From the NCBI RefSeq assembly GCF_003989795.1, contig NZ_RZHG01000030.1:191026-255025 (forward strand): a stretch of 64,000 nt of DNA. The letters are read 5' to 3'. This stretch comes from Vreelandella andesensis. GTDB lineage: Bacteria > Pseudomonadota > Gammaproteobacteria > Pseudomonadales > Halomonadaceae. Position numbers and translations under genes: made by a program. The notes under the pieces were generated by a model that was not told the origin of the DNA, ran no database searches, and worked only from the letters and a program-made list of their open reading frames with translations. Shown here piece after piece: positions 59,066 to 64,000 of this stretch. Within the stretch, counting starts at the first letter, position 1. The number at the start of each line of letters is the position of its first letter.

Positions 59066-59433
59066 GCGAGTTTCGCAAATTCGTCGGCCTGCGCATTAGC
59101 ACCCAAGCGGGCGCGGTGCCTACCACTGCCCAGCTTGGCGAGGGTGAGCTAGCGTTCAACATCGCAGACCGCAAAATCTTCGCCCGCTTTGGCAGTAACA
59201 TAGACGACATTACTGACCGCTACTCACAGCAAGAGATAGACGGCGCGCTCAGTGGCAAGGTCGATGCGGTTGAAGGCAAAGGGCTGTCAGATCGCAACTA
59301 CACGCAGGGCGAAAAAACCAAACTCGCTGCCGTGGGCACCCTTGCTAACCGTAACGTCTATCTCTCCGACCAGCCGCACGACGACGCCGTAGGCCAGGAC
59401 GGCGACTTGTGGTTGCAATACTGGGATATATAG
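59062..59433 (+). CDS. Tail protein with hyaluronidase-like/gp53-like repeat
   Basis: In this 123-residue protein the N-terminus (LRISTQAGAVPTTAQLGEGELAFNIADRKIFARFG) and the segment KVDAVEGKGLSDRNYTQGEKTKLA (about residues 66-90) are typical of short tail-tip proteins with a fibre-attachment stretch. Coupled to both neighbours. Confidence 0.7.
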   Translation: MSEFRKFVGLRISTQAGAVPTTAQLGEGELAFNIADRKIFARFGSNIDDITDRYSQQEIDGALSGKVDAVEGKGLSDRNYTQGEKTKLAAVGTLANRNVYLSDQPHDDAVGQDGDLWLQYWDI

Positions 59434-59434
59434 C

Positions 59435-59620
59435 ATGCATCTACGTATCGGCAACAAATGGTGCTATTCGGAGGTGTGTATGCGCATAAACGGAAATTAT
59501 CGTGCCGTATCAATCTGGGAGAAAAAAAACGGCGAATGGGTGTTGGTGCAAGACGCCCGTACGTGGGCGCTGCATGAACTTGAGTGGGAAGATGATAATT
59601 TCTGGGGTGGGTTGGAATAA
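59435..59620 (+). CDS. Last phage gene, small WGG-motif protein
   Basis: The 61-residue product consists of three short strands with NxW/Y (RIGNKW, RINGNYRAV, KKNGEWVLV) and ends in ELEWEDDNFWGGLE. A second ATG at 59480 with a better ribosome-binding site (GGAGG) would lose the first strand; the longer version is preferred because the three-fold pattern is complete. Function unknown. Confidence 0.6.
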   Translation: MHLRIGNKWCYSEVCMRINGNYRAVSIWEKKNGEWVLVQDARTWALHELEWEDDNFWGGLE

Positions 59621-59634
59621 ATACACTCTGCCAT

Positions 59635-59676
59635 AGGTCGCATGGCACAGGGCACTTTGGTCGCGTCTGGGTCGCA
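59635..59676 (+). repeat. Putative arm-type integrase sites, right
   Basis: TGGTCGCG (59658) and GGGTCGCA (59669) form a 19-bp block matching the left block at 17 of 19 positions; a further AGGTCGCA is at 59635. They stand about 100 bases from attR. Confidence 0.5.
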
Positions 59677-59770
59677 GAACGATAGCAATTCAGGCAAATA
59701 TCGCAAGCATGTAACGGCGTAACTGCATGAATATAAACGAATTGAAGGCGCAAGCACGGCTGTACGTTTA

Positions 59771-59820
59771 ACTCATAATCCCTTGGTCGTAGGTTCAAGT
59801 CCTACTGGGCCCACCATCTT
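59771..59820 (+). repeat. attR core
   Basis: Fifty bases identical to 16763-16812. It carries only the 3' half of the tRNA and is not a second tRNA gene. Confidence 0.95.
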
Positions 59821-60193
59821 ATTTTTCTCCACAGTTGATTTTTCTCCATATGTTTGTTTCAAAAATCGCAGGCTTTACTGCCTAGTGGTACCGTAGCTGT
59901 GATTTTTTTTCATTTATAAACAGCGCCTCTGACGTTACCCCTTCTTCAGTGAGCCTGCATTTAAATAAATCCTTCCGCTAATGAGCAGGCGTGCTTTCAG
60001 GGCATATCGGCAGTAATAACAATACTGATTGGCTCAAAGTGCGTTGGTTTGATCAGTCGACCTATCAGGGTGACGAGCGGATTTATCGCGAAGGTCTTTA
60101 TTAGTGGCTGCCGGAGCCATTTGGCATCGGCACGCAGGCGCGTACAACACGTGAATATTTATTTCCTTAATTTTACTGTTTTTAATCAGTAAC
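59821..60193. other. Host spacer right of the prophage
   Basis: No supported gene is present. T-rich stretches at 59821-59840 and 59905-59912 are the likely former tRNA 3' flank. A 71-codon minus frame here lacks a start signal and family likeness. Confidence 0.4.
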
Positions 60194-60913
60194 TCACATA
60201 ACGTCATAGTGATTGAGCAAGCGGTCATACTCACGCTTAACGACTGCATAGCACTCGCAAACTCGTGCTTCCAGCCCCAGGCGGTTGGTTACTTTGATAT
60301 GCCCCCGGTTGTAAGAGATCAAACCAGCCTTCTGAAGCTTACCTGCTGACTCAGTAACGCCTTCGCGTCGAACGCCCAGCATATTAGCGATTAACTCTTG
60401 CGTCATGACCAGTTCATCGCTTGGTAGTCGATCAAGGCTGAGCAGTAGCCAGCGGCATAGCTGCTGATCGACGCTGTGATGACGGTTACATACTGCCGTC
60501 TGTGCCATCTGTGTTAGTAAGGCCTGGGTATAGCGAAGCAGCAATCTTTGCATTGAACCGGCACGGTAGAATTCGTTTTTGAGCAACTGGCCCTTAAGGC
60601 GGTAAGCATACCCTGCACTTTGAACTACCGCTCGGCTGGGTGTGGTTTCGCCCCCCATGAACAGCGAGATACCTACGATACCTTCATAGCCCACTACGGC
60701 GATTTCCGTCGAGGCACCATTCTCCATCACACATAGCAGCGAAACGATAGAGTCCACGGGAAAGTAGACATGACTCATTTGCCGACCAGATTCGCTGAGT
60801 GATTGACCTAATGTTAACGTCACTTTTTCTAGATGAGGCCTCAGATGAGCAAGATCGTCTTCGGGCAGCAAACTAAGCAACGCATTTTTTTTAAAATCAT
60901 GCGGTTCAAGCAT
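60194..60913 (-). CDS. Crp/Fnr-family transcriptional regulator
   Basis: This 239-residue protein has a cyclic-nucleotide-binding-type fold (residues 20-130, HVYFPVDSIVSLLCVMENGASTEIAVVGYEGIVGISLFMGG) and a C-terminal helix-turn-helix (MTQELIANMLGVRREGVTESAGKLQKAGLI). It lacks the N-terminal Cys cluster of Fnr, so it does not sense oxygen by an FeS centre. A GGAGG lies before the ATG. Target genes are unknown. Confidence 0.88.
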   Translation of the reverse strand: MLEPHDFKKNALLSLLPEDDLAHLRPHLEKVTLTLGQSLSESGRQMSHVYFPVDSIVSLLCVMENGASTEIAVVGYEGIVGISLFMGGETTPSRAVVQSAGYAYRLKGQLLKNEFYRAGSMQRLLLRYTQALLTQMAQTAVCNRHHSVDQQLCRWLLLSLDRLPSDELVMTQELIANMLGVRREGVTESAGKLQKAGLISYNRGHIKVTNRLGLEARVCECYAVVKREYDRLLNHYDVM

Positions 60914-61419
60914 TTAATACCCTCCTTTTTTAAATTTAGTTTTTTAACGCTAGCTTTTGTGTAGTGTTGCCAGCACATATTTCTAACAAGGCCATCTTTA
61001 TGAATATTTATCACAAGACGCTAGACACGGTTCTTTCGAGTATAGATTGCCTTGAAGCAATTCCTGCACGCTATCGAACATATGGCTGATTAATAGCCTG
61101 TAAAGGTGCGGGTTTTTTTAATGAAAATATCTTGCCGCTTGTGTTCGCTATCGCACAGTGAGCTAGTTATCTATCGTCTAATGTCATTGTCAGTGGGGCA
61201 AAGGAGTTGCCCAAACAGGATGTTGCACTGTGCGCTGCAAGGAGCGCAGCGCCAACTTTTCAATTATTCACAGCCGCATATCTAGCGATTATTCATTTTA
61301 TCAATGTTGAGTAATCTAAAACTTATAACAGTTTAGTGACTGTAATGGAAAAACTTGGGCGAGTTGTGATGCTGGATGACATTTCAAAGTAAAAAGATGC
61401 GACTTGGACACGGTTACAC
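60914..61419. other. Intergenic region between the Crp/Fnr and GGDEF genes
   Basis: No gene is seen. A GCGCTGC/GCAGCGC stem (61232-61252) followed by a T-rich stretch could be a weak terminator or attenuator. AT-rich promoter-like DNA lies on both flanks; no specific promoter can be assigned. Confidence 0.35.
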
Positions 61420-62358
61420 ATGAAAAAAAACGTCATGCTGTGCGGTGGTTGTCAAAGTAATAATGCTCAAAAGGTACGGAATGATGCCGGGCAGGATGTT
61501 GACGAGCGATTGCATAGTATTGAGTCGGCCCTGCAAGCTGAAAAAGATTGGGCTAAAGCGACACTAAACTCAATCGGTGACGCGGTGTTGACCACCGATT
61601 TGAACTGCCGAATTACTTACCTGAACCGTGTCGCTGAAGCATTGACCGGTTGGCCTAGTGCAGAAGCATTAGGTATGCCGCTGGATCAGGTCCTTACGCT
61701 TGTTAATAACCAAACGTTTCAGACAACGGCTAATCCAGCACGGCGCGCGATGGAAGAAAACCGTACCGTTGGGCTAGCCATTGGTTGTGTATTGATTCGC
61801 CAGAACGGTAGTCAATTAGAGATAGAAGATTCGGCGGCCCCTATTCATGATAGCCATGGCACGACGGTAGGTGCGGTGATTGTGTTTCATGATGCTCAGC
61901 ACTCCTTGGCTCGCGCAGAGCAATTAGCCTATCAAGCTCAGTGTGATGCCCTCACCGGATTGCCCAACCGTTTTTTATTTGCAGAACGTCTTGCTCGCGC
62001 TATTGGTTTAGCAAAACGCCACCAACATCACGTTGGACTGATATATCTGGATGTTGATAATTTTAAAACGGTCAACGACTCACTGGGTCATGCTACTGGT
62101 GATTGTTTATTACAGGTCGTCGCTAGTCATCTCAGAAAGTGCATACGCGATACCGATACTGTGTGTCGGTATGGGGGCGATGAGTTCATCGTTCTGCTGA
62201 GTGAAATTGAAAAGCTGAGTGATGCCGTCAGCGTTGCAGAGAAAATCCTTCATGCACTAGCCATGCCATGTTGTGTTGGTCACTATCAGTTAAGCATCAA
62301 TGTCAGTATTGGGATCAGCGGTGATTTTCAACCCAGTTGTCCAAATGGCTGCCTCTAA
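61420..62358 (+). pseudogene. PAS-GGDEF diguanylate cyclase truncated by an IS element
   Basis: The protein reads through a PAS domain (about residues 40-160, LNSIGDAVLTTDLNCRITYLNRVAEALTGW) and a GGDEF domain with DALTGLPNR, LDVDNFKTVNDSLGH, the I-site RDTD and the active motif YGGDEF. After VSIGIS near residue 298 the frame enters insertion-sequence DNA and ends after a few foreign residues. The last 40 or so residues of GGDEF are missing, so activity is doubtful. The remainder of the original gene lies outside the window. Confidence 0.8.
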
Positions 62359-63464
62359 GCAGCCTGTTTATTACGCTCGATTTCGTGCATTTTTCCAGGG
62401 TTGAGCGACACCGAACCGAGCACCTCCCAGTTTCGGGTGCTGCCCGACCAGCGTTGTGGATGCCGGCGCTTAGCCCTTTCGTAAACCGCTTTGCGGTGCT
62501 CAAGACGTTCTCGGTCGACACCTCGATGCCGATCAGCGGGTGTCACGTACCGAATGCCACTATGCAGGTGCTGTTCGTTATAAGCGCGTTCGAACGCCAG
62601 CATCCAGTCTCGTACCGCACTCAGCGATGCAAACCCCTTCGTAGGCCACGCGGGGCAATATTTGACGGTGCGGAACAACGCTTCCGAGTAAGGGTTGTCA
62701 TTGCTCACTCTCGGCCGGCTGTAAGACATCAACATTCCCAGCTCTGTTAATCTTGCTTTAAGCGTATAAGACGTCATCGGCGCACCGTTATCTGAGTGCA
62801 GCACCGGGGGCTGATGCCAGCAGCCTTCTCGCAATAAGGCGCGTTCCAGCAGTTGTTTCGCTAACTCGCCTGATTCCGCCTCATGGACTTCCCACGCGAT
62901 GATTTTGCGGCTGTAGATATCCATGATCAGATAGAGATACCAGTGCTGACCACGCACAACGGAAGAACAGTAGCTGATATCCCAACACCAGACCTGGTTC
63001 GGCCCAGTGGCCGTAAAGCTCGTCGGCTCAGGTACTGGTCGGCGTGGTTTCATTCGCCCTCGGTGGTGCTGCTGTTCGTGCTTTTTCAGCACCCGGTAGA
63101 ACGACGATTCGGACGCCAAGTAGGCCCCTTGATCGGCCAGTAACGGCACGATTTGAGACGGCGGCAGGCTCTGATACTCGGGGCGATGGCAGGCGTTCAA
63201 AATGGCCTGTTTCTCCTCGTGAGTCAGTTGATGCGGCTGACGGCCTTGTACCGCGTGTGGACGCTGATCCTCAGCCACCGCGCCACACGCAGAACGCCAG
63301 CGTTTCAGTGTGCGCTCGCTCACGTCGATAATCGCCGCTGCTTGATAACGGGAAGCACCCCCCGTTATCGCTTCATCAAATAACGCAATGAGCCTTGCAC
63401 GTTCCTCAAACGGCGTCAGTCGTCCTCGCCGCTGTTCGGGTCTTCGCTGTACAAGGCGTCGAGC
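62355..63464 (-). CDS. IS3-family transposase OrfB (made by frameshift)
   Basis: This reading frame continues from the slip site at 63464 through RGRLTPFEERARLIALFDE and ASRYQAAAIIDVSERTLKRW to the DDE domain: VWCWDISY (Asp), LHSDNGAP (Asp) and NPYSEALFRTVKY (Glu). The integrase core shows the complete triad, so the enzyme looks functional. A GTG at 63323 may also serve for OrfB alone. Confidence 0.88.
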   Translation of the reverse strand, partial: ARRLVQRRPEQRRGRLTPFEERARLIALFDEAITGGASRYQAAAIIDVSERTLKRWRSACGAVAEDQRPHAVQGRQPHQLTHEEKQAILNACHRPEYQSLPPSQIVPLLADQGAYLASESSFYRVLKKHEQQHHRGRMKPRRPVPEPTSFTATGPNQVWCWDISYCSSVVRGQHWYLYLIMDIYSRKIIAWEVHEAESGELAKQLLERALLREGCWHQPPVLHSDNGAPMTSYTLKARLTELGMLMSYSRPRVSNDNPYSEALFRTVKYCPAWPTKGFASLSAVRDWMLAFERAYNEQHLHSGIRYVTPADRHRGVDRERLEHRKAVYERAKRRHPQRWSGSTRNWEVLGSVSLNPGKMHEIERNKQAA

Positions 63465-63925
63465 TTTTTTGAGAGCACCAGCAACGACGTGGTTTCCGCT
63501 AGGGCTCTGTCTTTGCGGCGCACTTCCGCTTTGAGTTGTTTGATCGTCTTACGGTCTTGTTTACGCTGCTTTTGTGCCGTTTTTTGCTGGTCTTCTTGTT
63601 GGCCAGCGCCCTGGAGACAAGCGGCTTTCCACTGCTGGATTTGCTCGGGATAAAGGCCTTTTTCGCGGCAGTAAGCACCAAGCTCTGTTTCTGAGAGGGT
63701 GGCGGTTTCGATGACCACGGCAAGCTTGGCGTCAGGCGACCACTCGTTGTCGCTTTGGGTGTAACCCGGCACAGGCACTCCTTTTTCTCGACACTGTTTT
63801 AACCAACTATACAGCGTCGCGTCAGAGATGCCTTCTTCAGTGGCGACCGACACCACACTGCGATTATGGGGGGGCAACAACTTTTTCAGTACGGCGGCTT
63901 TACGCTCTGCAGAATAACGTGGCAC
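63416..63925 (-). CDS. IS3-family OrfA (HTH protein)
   Basis: This 169-residue product from a GTG at 63925 with GGAG at 5 nt has two helix-turn-helix units (RSVVSVATEEGISDATLYSWLKQCRE and AKLAVVIETATLSETELGAYCREKGLYPEQIQQWK), followed by a charged coiled coil (QDRKTIKQLKAEVRRKDRALAETTSLLVL). This is longer than most OrfA proteins. The heptamer AAAAAAG at 63470-63464 (minus strand) near its end lets ribosomes shift to OrfB. Confidence 0.88.
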   Translation of the reverse strand: MPRYSAERKAAVLKKLLPPHNRSVVSVATEEGISDATLYSWLKQCREKGVPVPGYTQSDNEWSPDAKLAVVIETATLSETELGAYCREKGLYPEQIQQWKAACLQGAGQQEDQQKTAQKQRKQDRKTIKQLKAEVRRKDRALAETTSLLVLSKKLDALYSEDPNSGEDD

Positions 63926-64000
63926 ACGTGCTCCATGCCGCTCCCTCTGGAATAGATTTGGGCAATATCGCCAACCGGACAACTAGGTTGACAGAGGGGG

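Larger units (their letters stand above)
16763..59820. mobile_element. Prophage of siphovirus type, about 43 kb
   Basis: Bounded by 50-bp direct repeats derived from a tRNA gene. It contains integrase, repressor and Cro-like genes, recombination, replication, lysis, terminase, portal, capsid, connector, tail tube, tail chaperone, tape measure and tail tip genes in normal order, with no obvious disrupted gene. The absence of a sheath and the long tape measure point to a non-contractile long tail. By the rule of about 0.15 nm per tape-measure residue the tail would be near 300 nm. The element may be functional; this cannot be proved from sequence. Confidence 0.93.
62324..63993 (-). mobile_element. 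IS3-family insertion sequence
   Basis: The ends carry an imperfect inverted repeat (CAACCCAGTTGTCC on the left, the complement of GGACAACTAGGTTG on the right). OrfA and OrfB overlap with a -1 frameshift site, as in IS3 members. Exact ends are uncertain by a few bases, and the target duplication cannot be assigned since the right flank is only a few bases long. Confidence 0.8.

Noticed and set aside
59771..59820. Second tRNA gene
   Set aside because: Only the 3' half is present (anticodon loop onward). It is the attR copy.
62337..62750. 137-codon plus-strand ORF
   Set aside because: Antisense to the transposase gene of the IS element.

Overview
The window reads as a chromosomal segment of a halophilic gammaproteobacterium, probably a Halomonas/Vreelandella relative. 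This is inferred from the osmolyte genes (a BCCT carrier, a universal stress protein and a glycine-betaine-type ABC importer) and the general gene style; no rRNA or other decisive marker is present. Three blocks are seen: host genes at 1-16730, a complete-looking siphovirus-type prophage of about 43 kb at 16763-59820, and host genes again from 59821, where a regulator is followed by a PAS-GGDEF gene cut by an IS3-family element that runs to the window edge.

Host left arm. An osmoprotection cluster (1-4364, minus strand) is followed by a small acidic lipoprotein, a sigma-54-type response regulator/histidine kinase pair, a secreted PQQ-type sugar dehydrogenase, an AEC carrier, and an iron-linked group: a LysR regulator and a TonB-dependent receptor, both with Fur-box-like sequences upstream, and a divergent ABC exporter. 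A YceI-like secreted protein precedes a tRNA with a CAU anticodon that resembles tRNA-Ile2.

Prophage. It is bounded by a 50-bp perfect direct repeat (16763-16812 and 59771-59820) taken from the 3' half of that tRNA. The integrase lies just inside the left end, and matching arm-type repeats are visible near both ends. The leftward early operon carries integrase, an excisionase-like gene, a GIY-YIG protein, many small overlapping genes, an HNH protein, SSB, a YqaJ-type exonuclease, an ERF annealing protein and two unknown genes next to the promoter. The control region (about 27300-29000) has a repressor, a Cro-like gene, a 30-codon ORF and three promoters with the same build (17-bp spacer, GCTAAA overlapping the -10). 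The rightward early operon carries an initiator with internal iterons, a helicase loader, a DnaB-like helicase, small genes, a RusA-like resolvase and a putative late regulator. A promoter/tandem-terminator arrangement like lambda pR'-tR' then leads into the lysis genes, terminase, portal, head, connector, tail tube, a frameshifted tail chaperone pair, a 1987-residue tape measure and the tail tip/fibre genes.

Most unusual part. The leader of the leftward transcript (27416-27854) has four arrays of CC-starting pentanucleotides separated by small stem-loops, three of which present GAAA tetraloops in the leftward RNA, with a boxA-like sequence just upstream. The operon behind it is broken by several intrinsic terminators. 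Together these suggest a processive antitermination system acting through a repetitive structured RNA; this is an inference. The first gene after the leader encodes a protein of unknown function. Two moron-like genes lie in the late operon, one with its Shine-Dalgarno sequence inside a hairpin.
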